From Sipunculus nudus (taxonomy: Eukaryota; Annelida; Sipuncula; Golfingiida; Sipunculidae), in the NCBI GenBank assembly GCA_026874595.1, contig CM049308.1:39606527-39670526 (forward strand): 64,000 bases of DNA. Direction: 5' to 3'. The notes below the pieces were generated by a model, which was given only the letters and a program-made list of their open reading frames with translations, did not search any database and had not been told where the DNA came from. Every line of letters begins with the position of its first letter. Positions within the stretch are counted from its first letter, which is position 1. Both the position numbers and the translations under genes were made by a program. Positions 10,850 through 21,330 of this stretch are shown here, one piece after another.

Positions 10850-11842
10850 TTTAACGGTTATTGTTGGCAGTGTGGCCTTCAAGGGCATAAGGTTTTTCAG
10901 TGCCGTTTAAACTGAAATCAGCCAAACTTAAGGGACGTAAGGGAGGCTGTACCACAAAATGTCCTAAGTATAAGAAACAATTGGTCGGTGAAGCCAATGA
11001 AGTGGAAATCCGTGTAAATGATCAGACTTGCATAGCCTTGGTAGACACGGGATCAATGGTTAGTACAATTGGTGAAAATTTCTGCCAACAGCTGGGTCTA
11101 GCCTTGCAACCGTTGGAAGATCTGATTAGATCAGAAGGGGGCGGTGGTCACACTTTAGAGTATCTAGGCTATGTTAGTGCCACATTACAAATCAATGAGC
11201 TACCGCAGATGAATGGGGAAGTATTATTCCTAGTCGTGCCGGAAACCAGTTACCACGCCCAGGTGCCCGTCCTTATTGGAACAAATATATTTCAGCTTGG
11301 ACTTTTGGATGAGTCTGACTTGGATGAAGAAATTTCCATGCCATGGAGGATGGCGTTTCAGTCACGTTCTCGCTTCAACAAAAGCAGGAGTCAGAATGGA
11401 AGGTTAGGAACACTTATGACTTCCAAGAAGGTTATTATTCCCCCATTGTCCCAACAGATGGTTAGAGGAATCACACATGCAAATAGGGGCTCCTGTATGC
11501 GGATAGATGTTCTCATGAGCGGGACAGGTCGACTTTCCGATGGGTTAGTAGTATTGCCTAGCCTACAAAAGTTAAAAACTGGAGGATCTCGTCAAAGACT
11601 AGCTGTTGGGATCCGAAACCAAACCTCTAGAGATATCACTCTCCCAGCAAAACTGAAAATATGTGATCTTCATCAGGTTGATTTTATCCCGTTGGAGAAC
11701 GACAAAGATAGTCTTGAGTCTTCTCAAGAGGACCCGTTTCCAGACCAATTTAACGCCATGTTGTCTGTTAATTTAACAGAGTCACAAGTCCAAAACGAAA
11801 AAAAAACTACTTGCACGATCGCGAGATGTATTTTCATTACAT
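10850..11842 (+). pseudogene. Gypsy zinc knuckle and aspartic protease, frameshifted
   Basis: A CCHC zinc knuckle of the form C-x2-C-x4-H-x4-C lies at 10862-10903 and is followed by an in-frame TGA. The protease is in another frame, open from about 10900 to 11842. Its active-site triplet sits in ALVDTGSMVSTIG (DTG at 11044-11052), with a downstream hydrophobic strand VPVLIGTNIF. Retroviral-type proteases work as dimers that cut the polyprotein. The frame change between knuckle and protease, and another near 11860 before the RT, separate this part from its neighbours. Confidence 0.8.
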
Positions 11843-11844
11843 GA

Positions 11845-13005
11845 TCTTGATCTTGGACATGGTCAAACACAACATAAAACTGATTGATGAGACACCGTTT
11901 AAAGAAAGACACCGCAGAATTCCCCCTTCCTTACTAGAAGAAGTCAAGAAGCATTTACTGGAGATGCTTGAACTAGGGGTAATACGCCGATCCGCGAGTC
12001 CGTATACGTCAAACGTGGTATTAGTTCGGAAGAAAGACGGAAGCTTGAGATTCTGCATTGATCTACGCCGACTGAATTCACTTACAATAAAGGACGCTTA
12101 TGCGTTACCACGAATAGAAGAGACATTTGACACCTTGCAAGGAGCAAAATGGTTTAGTACTTTGGATCTTAAGAGTGCCTATTGGCAGGTTGAACTGAGT
12201 GAAGAGGATAAAGCCAAAACAGCGTTTGTGCTCGGCCAAGTAGGATTCTTCGAATGTGAAGGGATGCCCTTTGGTTTGACGAATGCGCCTGCTACTTTCC
12301 AAAGACTGATGGAACAATGTATGGGAGACTTGCATTTTAATTCCTGTCTACTATATTTGGATGACATAGTGGTATTTAGTAAAACGTATTAAGAGCATTT
12401 AGAACGGCTTGAATCTGTTTTTGAACGATTGCGAGCTGCAGTATTAAAATTAAAGGCGTCCAAATGCAAGTTCTATCAAAAATCGATTAAGTATATGGGT
12501 CATGTAGTATCGGAAAAAGGAGTATCTACAGATCCTGATAAAATCAAATGCATAAGGGAATGGCCTGTCCCGACAACTGTGAAGCAACTCCAGAGCTTTC
12601 TAGGATTTGTTGGATTTTTAGACGCTTCATATGCAATTTCTCTAAAATTGCTAAACCGTTGTACGAGCTAACCCAAGGTTTCGCCAGAACCGAGCAGCCG
12701 AAGAAACTCAGATTGGAAGAACATCATCAAGCAGCATTTGAAGAACTAAAGGCCCATTGTTGCACAACACCAGTATTAGCTTTTGCAGATTTTTCTCAAC
12801 CCTTCTTGCTGCATACCGATACCGATGCCCATTCACAGTAAAGACAGATAACAATCCTTTGACGTATGTATTAACATCCGCACAACTGGACGCCACTGGT
12901 CACAGATGGGTTGCCGCATTGGCAAACTACAATTTTTCCATTGAGTATCGTTCCGGACGGAATAACGTAGATGCCCATGCACTTTCACGCAAATCCAGGC
13001 CACAA
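11845..13005 (+). pseudogene. Gypsy reverse transcriptase and truncated RNase H
   Basis: Reverse transcriptase is recognisable by RHRRIPPSLLEEV, RKKDGSLRFCIDLRRLN, FSTLDLKSAYWQVE, FGLTNAPATFQRLM and the catalytic YLDD (12354-12365). A TAA at 12390-12392 interrupts SKTY-EHLERLESVF, and a frameshift falls near 12610 before FICNFSKIAKPLYELT. RNase H starts as FADFSQPFLLHTD, then jumps near 12825-12840 straight to FTVKTDNNPLTYVL. The middle of the domain, including the central catalytic residues, is deleted. The tail GRNNVDAHALSRK is in a third frame. Confidence 0.85.
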
Positions 13006-13800
13006 GAGTCCAACAGGATCACCTGTAAAACAGTGTCGGCCATTCTAGAAACTGCTGACCCTCCCTTTGGATTTATAGACATCTTATCAATGTCACAGAG
13101 TGCCGCCCCAGCTCAGGATACCACTGCACTGAGTCAAAAGACCACACAAGATTGGGCAACACTGCAAAGGGAAGATCCAGACATCCGAAATTGTATCAAA
13201 TGGTTAAAGGAAGGGGCGTCCAACGCCAAAGGATCAGATTCCAAGGCACTCCGCATCTTAGGTAAAGAACGGAATAGATTGTGTGTACGAGACGGTGTGT
13301 TATATCGCCAGCGTCAACAAGCAAATGAACTGGTTTTTCAGCTGGTATTACCTTTAATGTACCGTAAACTAGCAATCAGTGGCTGCCACGATCAAGCAGG
13401 ACATCCTGGGTGAGAGCGAACTTTAGCTCTTCTGAGAGACCGATTTTACTGGCCTGGGGTGTCTAAAGACGTGGAGGACCATGTAGTAACCTGTGGACGT
13501 TGCATACGAAGGTAAACCCTCCAAACGCAGAGTGCTCCGCTCGTAAATATCACCACAAGTCAGCCGATGGAACTGGTATGTATGGATTATTTAACATTGG
13601 AAGCCGCGAAAGGGGGATTTGAAAATGTATTTGTAATTACAGATCATTTCACAAGATACTCCCAGGCCTATCCAACAAAGAACAAAACGGCGCTTGTCAC
13701 CGCTAAGACGCTCTTTGAGAATTTTATTGTTCATTTCAGGTTTCCCGCACAACTACATAGTGATCAGGGTCGTCAGTTTGTATTGTGTCATACGAGTTAG
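13006..13800 (+). pseudogene. Gypsy integrase, interrupted and 3' truncated
   Basis: The HHCC zinc domain is seen as GCHDQAGHPG (about 13381) and CGRC (about 13495), with a stop directly after HPG (13411-13413) and another near 13515. The catalytic core begins VCMDYL (first Asp codon 13585) and reaches LHSDQGRQF (second Asp codon 13762). It then ends at TAG near 13798, with the third catalytic Glu and the C-terminal domain missing. The enzyme would have joined cDNA to the chromosome. This copy cannot. Confidence 0.85.
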
Positions 13801-15940
13801 TGATGAAACCTTGATGTATATATGTTATAAGAGACTAGGCAGGCAATTCCCTTACTGTGTGCACGTATTATATTTGCAGTTAATAAGGGATGTGCATCTG
13901 ACCAGAGTGGTTACTGAACCGTGACAGCCGAACACAAAAAACCGTTTGTTTGGGAGACCCTGTTACATATATATATATACAGTCAAGCCCGCTAATTGTC
14001 ATATCGGTGGTATATGCATAAATTATGACAATTACTGGGATATATCGGGTGGTATATTGAATAGAAGCAATTTGGTTGTGCAACATTCGCCCAGGGGATG
14101 CGCCGCAAAAACTGGCACCTCCCCTCCCCGAAATCCTGGCCCTGCATCGTTACATCATTATTATATGGAGTTACAGATCAAAGTACTTAATGGGCCTTTT
14201 TTTCTGAGAAAATGTGTGATACACAACCCAAAGGAGTAGAGACAGACCCCCCCCCCCCTCCTCCTCCTCTTATGAAAAACAGGACAACATTTCCGCTCTC
14301 TCCAGAATATTATAATTTTATTCATTCCCACATCATATTATGAAATATTTACTTTCAATGTAAGAAAATCATATTTTTGTTCAGTTTGTAGCACTATATT
14401 ATTTATACTTTACATAAAATTAAAACATTCAAAAACTTTCATAGGCTAACGAATGTAAGGCATAAATAAAAAACAAGGTTATTTAGGAAAACTCGAAAAC
14501 TTGAAATGTCTAGATATTAAAGATTAAATAAGGCCCGCTGGTATAGCAGTCCCTTAAACTGCATGATTGTCTTGTCCGTTCGTCCGTTCGTCCGTCAATG
14601 ACGTGTTCCTTCGCACGCTGTAATAAAAATGTTTGATCTTTTGCAAATTGACAGGGTTGATTGGTGGATATAGGGGCCCTAGTCCTATGTTATTTAAGAC
14701 CTGCTAAAAATCCAGTATGTCCGCCAGAGCACGATCCGTGGTTTTCTTTTGCTACACCGTCTCAAAGAGAATTGTTCTCTTAAATTCTCAGGTTCTGTGT
14801 TGATGATGGCTCTCGAATTACAGTTCTGTCGGAAATATAATATGGCGGCAAGTGGGCATGCAGTTCTTCACAAAAAAAATTAACAGAAGGTTGACACCGA
14901 TTGTGTGCTTTCAAATTTTCTTTCAATTCCAGAGTGGTGCCAGCGGATATTTTAAATTCCTGTTATTTGCATTATCTCAATAAATTTTGAGATATTTACG
15001 TGATTTTTCTATAGATTGGTCCCAATTTATGGTGATAAATTTCAGACCGATCTGACTTCCACTATGGCAACAGGGCTTCAAATTTGTGGAACCGGCCAGA
15101 GCGATTCATGGGACCCTTTTTGGGAATATTTACGGGCTTAATATTTACTAGTATGTTTTGTTCCGGTAAAATGTAAGTAAAACAAAAGATTTTTTAGTTA
15201 GGGTACATATCCCCCGGCCACCCCCTGAAACCTTGAATTATACGCAGACATATAGGACCTCTTAGTAAAACAATACATATACCTAACATGATGCCCTGAA
15301 CAAGAAAAATAGCATTTAGATTAGTTCTACATGACTTGATTAATACTGTCTCCTTCGAGCACATTTTGGGGGAGAAAAGTAGAAACGTATGACATACTTA
15401 TTTTCCATGGTAAACGCATATATAAATATCCATGATTCTGCATTAGAAGACTTCCTTTCGCATTATAATTGACATTCCTGAAATAAGAAACCAGGATTTT
15501 TTGTTGGTGCGGAATACACATGGCATATATATGTGCGTGTATACGTGTTTTTAAATCTGATATCTTTACTCAATATTACAACAGAACCCAACTAACCAAA
15601 GATTTATGTATACATGAACACTCGTGGTCTGTTGGTGTCAAAAGCGACATACATATACGTGTGGCATTTTAAAGTGGTGTTTATGGTTTGTGAGTGGAGC
15701 GTACAATAGGAATTCTGTAGACAGTCAGTCCCTGAAACATTCCATGGTATCTTTCTGTAGTAAGTGTACATAGACAATCCCTTATAGTGCGATTGTCCCT
15801 TTTAGTATGTAAGCGAGGGGAGTTATTTGAACATACATAACCTTCAAAGGGGATCGAGAAGCAGTGGCGTCAATTTATCTTCAAGGGTTGGGGGGGGGGG
15901 GGGTCGACTGGCAGGCGGGGGAGGGTTATCATAGTGTTTT
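13801..15940. other. Non-coding stretch between Gypsy remnant and dispersed repeat
   Basis: No gene is seen. Near 13982 CAGTCAAGCCCGCTAATTGT begins a segment in which AATTGTCATA is mirrored by TATGACAATT about 30 bp later. It looks like one end of a decayed DNA transposon. A Gtccgttcgtccgttcg tract (about 14573) begins further repeat-like sequence. C-rich (about 14248) and G-rich (about 15888-15903) homopolymers are present. Confidence 0.5.
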
Positions 15941-15944
15941 GCTC

Positions 15945-16421
15945 AGCTGAAAGTCATCTGAGCTATAGCGATTACTCTTTGTCCGTCCGACCGTCCGTTA
16001 AAAGGGCACAAATCGTAAACGCTTGACCTAGAAACTTCACATTTATTAATCATGAAGGTCCATAAAAATTTCTTTGGAAACCTGAAATGATTTAATTGAG
16101 ACCTGTATTCTCTGAGAGCCCCCCCCCCCCCCCCGGGAATAATTAAAAAATTCTTACAAAAGCTGCATTATCTGGAAAACTTATACGTTGATTTCCTTTT
16201 TTCTTCCCATGCGTAATTATAATAATGGAATGTTTTATCATTTTCTGTAGACTTGTGGCGCCACCTGTATATTTTTTATTTTTTTTACGCATTTGTTTTT
16301 TTCCCTATTTTTGAGACCTTCGAATGAAGCAGTCTGGGCGGTGACAGGCACAAAGTAAACCGTTGGATCACAAACTGAACCGTTAGATCTAGAAACTTCT
16401 AATTGTACATTCAGGTAGATC
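15945..16421 (+). repeat. Copy of the window's ~337-bp dispersed repeat, split by a SINE
   Basis: It starts GCTCAGCTGAAAGTCATCTG and continues AGCTATAGCGATTACTCTTT, GTCCGTCCG, GGGCACAAATCGTAAACGC. It then repeats CGCCACCTGTAT...TTTTTGAGACCTTCG as in the tandem array at 62.77-64 kb. A SINE (16437-16853) interrupts it, and the repeat resumes at about 16869 (TTTTTGGAAACC) and runs to about 17030. Another partial copy lies near 19800-19930 in intron 3 of gene A, and one near 45260-45450 in intron 3 of gene B. Confidence 0.75.
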
Positions 16422-16436
16422 CTAGGCAATCTTTTT

Positions 16437-16853
16437 TTTTAATTTTTTTTGGGTTGAGGTAACCGCCTCCATTTTTTTAACGCTTACTTAACTACATATA
16501 TGTATATCTGCAGAATTCCATTCCGGTTTTGGACTACGTGACAGGGCAGTATCACACGCTTCCTCTCATTTTATATCCTGGCGTTAACCAGGCCCGGTGA
16601 CTACTGCACCTGCGGGCCCTGGGTGTGTAATCGTCCCCATAACTGGGTCATACCACCAAGGAGCCCCCGAAAAGCGCACTCGTTTGTGAGTGAAACACGG
16701 CCGCTGAGCACGGCCTTCCCATTAAGCCTGCAGAGGGCTCACCCAGGGTGGGGGCCGACCGTGAAAAATCTCACCGCCTCGGCTGAGATTCGAACTCACG
16801 ATCTCCCGGCTTTGAGTCCTGCGCTTTCCCCCTGAGCCACAGAAGCCTGTGTT
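16437..16853 (-). mobile_element. tRNA-derived SINE with 15-bp target-site duplication
   Basis: On the - strand the head (about 16850 down to 16775) reads like a tRNA: GGCTTCTGTGGCTCAGGGGG holds an A box (TGGCTCAGGGG), and GTGAGTTCGAATCTCAGC is a T arm with B box. These are the internal RNA polymerase III promoter elements. The body runs left to an A-rich tail, seen as T8-AA-T8 at about 16432-16450. The target duplication is CTAGGCAATCTTTTT (16422-16436) against CTAGGAAATCTTTTT (16854-16868), 14 of 15 matching. The body matches the split SINE at 38.6-39.7 kb. Confidence 0.88.
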
Positions 16854-17460
16854 CTAGGAAATCTTTTTGGAAACCTAAAAAAGATCATGGTTACCTTTAT
16901 TTTGCGAACTACAGTCGACAAAGGTGATTTTGAGAACCCAGAATGTCTGACAGGTCAATAAATCTTAACTGTTACCTCAATAAATGTCATTCGTAATATA
17001 AAGTGAGGTTATTGTGATGTCTTCTTTATCACACAAAATAAGGGCGCTGTGACCTATATTCTGTGAGCTGTGTGAAAAAACATGATTTGAGTACCCTCTA
17101 AGTCAGATGGACACAAGTCATAGCAGTTTGACGTAGAAACTTCTAACATAGCTTTTAAGGAGTTTCAATTAAACTTATCTTAATTGCTGTTACCTAGTTT
17201 TAAAGGATTCCGGGCAACTCTAGGAGTCATTCTACCCTTTGTTCAAGCGTTGTAAACACATTTTTTTCCAGATAATAACATCAATAATTAATACATGCAA
17301 CACCTTGATAAATGTCAAATTCAGCTGCGCGTCATGACCCATGGGTCACTTTTTAACTTATCATCTTTTTTAATCTCATCTTTACGGATCATATTTTAGT
17401 ATTATCGTTGTATTAATATCAGAATGCATATATTTTAAAAATGTTAATGTACGTTTAAAG

Positions 17461-17767
17461 TTTGTTTCTGTGTTTCAGATGATGCAAACGATACTGGCGA
17501 AAGTCCATATTACATAAACTAGAGCTAGCCCAAAAACAATCAGTTACAAGATTGAATCTACAAGTCTCTCAGTTAATTACATTTGATCTGAGCAGCATGT
17601 TACGTATGTACAGAATACAGCGCTGACAGTTTCGAGAGATTACAGTGTACTTTGACACAGTTTCCTTTGTCATTTACCTGCTCTGGTCATTTGCAGCCTT
17701 ATGTAACGTGCATGATCAAAATCATACGATAAGGAGTTTCGTCATTAATAAATTCATAATCACCACG
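17461..17767 (+). promoter_or_regulatory. Probable 5' UTR of SLC22 gene A with an upstream splice acceptor
   Basis: TTTGTTTCTGTGTTTCAG ending at 17478 is a good polypyrimidine-AG acceptor and is conserved in gene B (ending 41195). It suggests that the first coding exon begins at 17479 with ~290 nt of 5' UTR and that at least one upstream non-coding exon exists. Short upstream ATGs (17479 onward) soon meet stops. No TATA box or transcription start could be assigned. Confidence 0.45.
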
Positions 17768-19146
17768 ATGGAACTGAAACACATTCTCAACAAATACGTT
17801 GATGGCCTCGGCCGATATCAAATTACTATTTTGTTACTTTTGACAATAATACGTATACCCTCGGTTCTCCATAACATGGGATATGTATTTTACGCTGCTA
17901 CTCCAGGGCATTGGTGTGCCTATCCTAAATATAATACTTTGAATTTAACAACGGAGGAATGGAAACGGTTTTCAATCCCGTCTAAGAAGGAAAATGGTAA
18001 GCTCAGGTATAGTAAATGCAAAATTTATACCTGGGCTTCCGGAAATTGGACAAACGCCAGTGACATCAAACATATTCTGAGTGAAATCGACAATGGTACG
18101 AGATTCAGTGATGACGTAAAGAAATCCTGTGACGTTTGGGAATATGATAGAGTTTCCAGTGTCAAGAACTCTCTTGTAACAGAGGTAAGAGGTCCAAAAG
18201 AAGTATGGTTGTCTCATTTGCACGTATAGTATGAATATAACGATATATAGAAATGGATTGGTAACGTGCGTATTAAAATATATCATTGAAAGTCTCTACC
18301 ATAAATGTGTATAGACACATACATTAGATAGTACATAAATTTTCATCCTTATTCTTGTTATGTACTTTTTCTTGACTCTGTGAATAGTCCTTGCCAAAAG
18401 AACTGCATGAAATCTTGCATATACTAGTGTATGATATGCGAACAAGTCTATATTCAATAATACCTTTTTCAATGAAAGTTTTGCTTTATAACACGCACAC
18501 AATGATATCATTGAGTTCTCTATACAGGAGCATTTTACAACCTCTCATGTTGGGAAAAAAACTTTTAAGAGACTATAAACATAGCTATGGAAATGTGCAT
18601 CTGTATGATTGAGGAGAGGGTTATCACTTATGTGCATGAATACACAGTCTTTGTATTATTTGATCTCAGTGGGACATGGTCTGCTCATTGGTACAAAGTC
18701 TTTGTATACTTTTACCTCAGTGGGACATGGTGTGCTCATTGGTACACAGTCTTTGTATACTTATACCTCAGTGGGACATAGTCTGCTCATTAGTACACAA
18801 AGTCTTTGTATTATCTTATCTCAGTGGGACATTGTCTGCTCATTGGTACACAGTCTTTGTATAATTATACCTCAGTGGGACATTGTCTGCTCATTGGTAC
18901 ACAGTCTTTGTTTATACTTATACCTCAGTGGGACATGGTGTGCTCATTGGTACACAGTCTTTGTATACTTATACCTCAGTAGGACATGGTCTGCTCATTA
19001 GTACACATAGAGTCTTTGTATTATCTTATTTCAGTGGGACATGGTCTGCGACCGAGCATGGATGAAATCTATCATCGCGTCCGTGTTTGTCATCGGGTGG
19101 ATTATTGGATCACAGATGGTCGGCTACAGCTCTGACAGGTACTGGC

Positions 19147-19231
<85 letters not shown>

Positions 19232-21245
19232 GCACATTATCACATTATCTTGACTGAGACACGCCCCTAAATTGGATTGTTACAATAAAAATTACTAATA
19301 ATATAAATGTTTGGGAAAGGCGATTATAAGAAAAAGGCTGTAGTCCACTGTCATATATCATATGTAAATGCAGCACATTAATTTTAAAAAAAAATGGGGT
19401 ATTGTTAACTTATCAGACATGGAACCGTTAACAGAGCCGAGTTTTTAGAGATTCTTCATAATGATAAGTAAATCTACACAGATAAACCGAGTTGTTATAT
19501 ACAGTATATTATATGATCATACAGATGGGGTCGTCGTGTGATGCTGAGGGTCCTGGTGGTCGGAGCGACTGTATTCGGGATCATATTACCATTCGCCAAT
19601 AACTATGTAGCTTTTCTGGTGATCCGGGCTCTGTTATCAGGGTGTATGAATCCGGCGGCTGGTATTTGCTTCACTTTCTGTGAGTCTCTGGTGTATTCTC
19701 GACCCCCAACACCCTCCGTCATGCATAAGATTTGTCTAAAAAAGGTTGTTGGCTGATAGCGCCCCCCCCCCCCCCCCCCCCCCCCGCAGCGCACCTGGTC
19801 CGTCAGTCCATTCGTCCCTTAACAGAGCCCAAATCGTAACCATGGAGATCCTTGAAATATATCCTTGGACACCTGAAATTAGGTCACTGTAAAAGTCAGC
19901 TATATATGCCTTATAGCCCCTTAGCCACTTTTTTTTAAACTTCGCTTTGTTTTGTCTTTATGTCCCCTTACTTAAATGAAATAAGAAGTGCATTATTAGT
20001 AAGGGGATAAGAAACGATTATTTTCATTCCATTCTTTCCTTTTTACACAGGTCTTGAAGTGGTTGGAGATAAGTGGCGGTCCATTATCACGAATGCTTAC
20101 ATGATTGTATGGGCAGTTGGCTATGCGGCTCTCGCTGGTATCGCTTATTTAATCCGTGACAGATTCATCTTTATGATCTCAGTGGCGGCACCTGCCGTCA
20201 TTATTTTAATCCCAGTCTGGTAAGAACAGCCACCATGATTTCACTTTGACAGTTCGTTTTGTTTACATATAGTATAAACAGTGTATTTACTTAAAACTTA
20301 AAAACGAAAATTGAATTGAAGTTTCATGTACAACAGAATGACTTCTGAATTTCTAATTATTACATCGACTGAGAAACGATAACAAAAATGTCTGAATACT
20401 GACAACTCTGAGGAATTGTGAACATATATTTATACCCCTATTCTTTCAGGTATGGCAAGATTGAATGTCTCTTTTTTTACTAAATGTTATCTCTCCAATC
20501 CTAAATATTTTTAATGATTAAATATTTTTCTCACACATTTTCGAATTTACTAACTGCATAAACCCTTCCGCCATTTGTCGTTTCTACTCAAAACGTACTT
20601 CTTCCAGTTAGGCAGTGGAATTACTTGCATCATCTGTTAAAAATTTAAAATCGACATTGTTACATTTCAAGGAAACATCATCTGCTTAAATTCCAAATGC
20701 ACATGCTTTTAAATAATAATATAATACCCGGACTAAAATACAGCCATTTTCTGTCACATGCAGGTTTATCCCCGAGTCTCTGACATGGCTGATAGCTAAG
20801 GGTCACCAAGATGAAGCCAACCGTTTAATCCACAAGATGGCGCGCACGAACAAACGCACACTTCCGGATGGACTTTCAGTGTCTGTCGAACAGGTGTGTG
20901 TGACGTGATAGAAGTCGCTGGCCTATAAAAGATCTTCGCCGTAGTTACCTACGTATACTTGAGAATGCAGGCAGTCAAGTGATCCTCATTTTCCTACTTC
21001 TTATTTGGCCGACTTCTATTTCTTGAAATGGTCCTTGTGTTTTTAAAAGTAAAATCGATCTTTCTGCAATTTTGAGCACAATGTGATCGTATACTGGAGG
21101 TACAAAACTGAGCGCCTTGAAAAATGCAGGGTCGTATCCAGATTTATTTAAGGGGCGGGTCCCGGGACGCAGTAGCATACCTGCCGGAAAAAGAGTGCAC
21201 ACGTAACCCCCCCCCCCCCGGCCCCCTACACACACACACACCCAC

Positions 21246-21330
<85 letters not shown>

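Larger units (their letters stand above)
9295..13790 (+). mobile_element. Degenerate Ty3/Gypsy retrotransposon (gag-PR-RT-RH-IN)
   Basis: The domain order gag, zinc knuckle, aspartic protease, reverse transcriptase, RNase H, integrase is that of Ty3/Gypsy elements. Every domain is interrupted by stops or frameshifts, part of RNase H is deleted, and the integrase ends before its third acidic residue. No pair of LTRs was identified, so the outer boundaries are unknown and the 3' end looks truncated near 13790. The 7.4-9.2 kb repeats may be its 5' region. Confidence 0.9.

Noticed and set aside
13801-14090. 3' LTR of the Gypsy element beginning TGTATTGTGTCATACG
   Set aside because: No matching 5' copy could be found upstream of gag, and the integrase is cut off before it.
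16775-16850. Possible functional tRNA gene on the - strand
   Set aside because: A and B boxes are good, but the anticodon arm does not fold cleanly, and the sequence continues into a SINE body with an A-rich tail and target duplication.
17645-17767. N-terminal extension of the gene A transporter by 41 codons upstream of ATG 17768
   Set aside because: The extension is not preserved in gene B, while MELKHIL at 17768 is kept in both and matches the usual SLC22 start.
18609-19001. 130-codon open frame through the intron-1 minisatellite of gene A
   Set aside because: It exists only because some units are multiples of three. The words repeat with the DNA unit, and it lies between two well-supported exons of the transporter.
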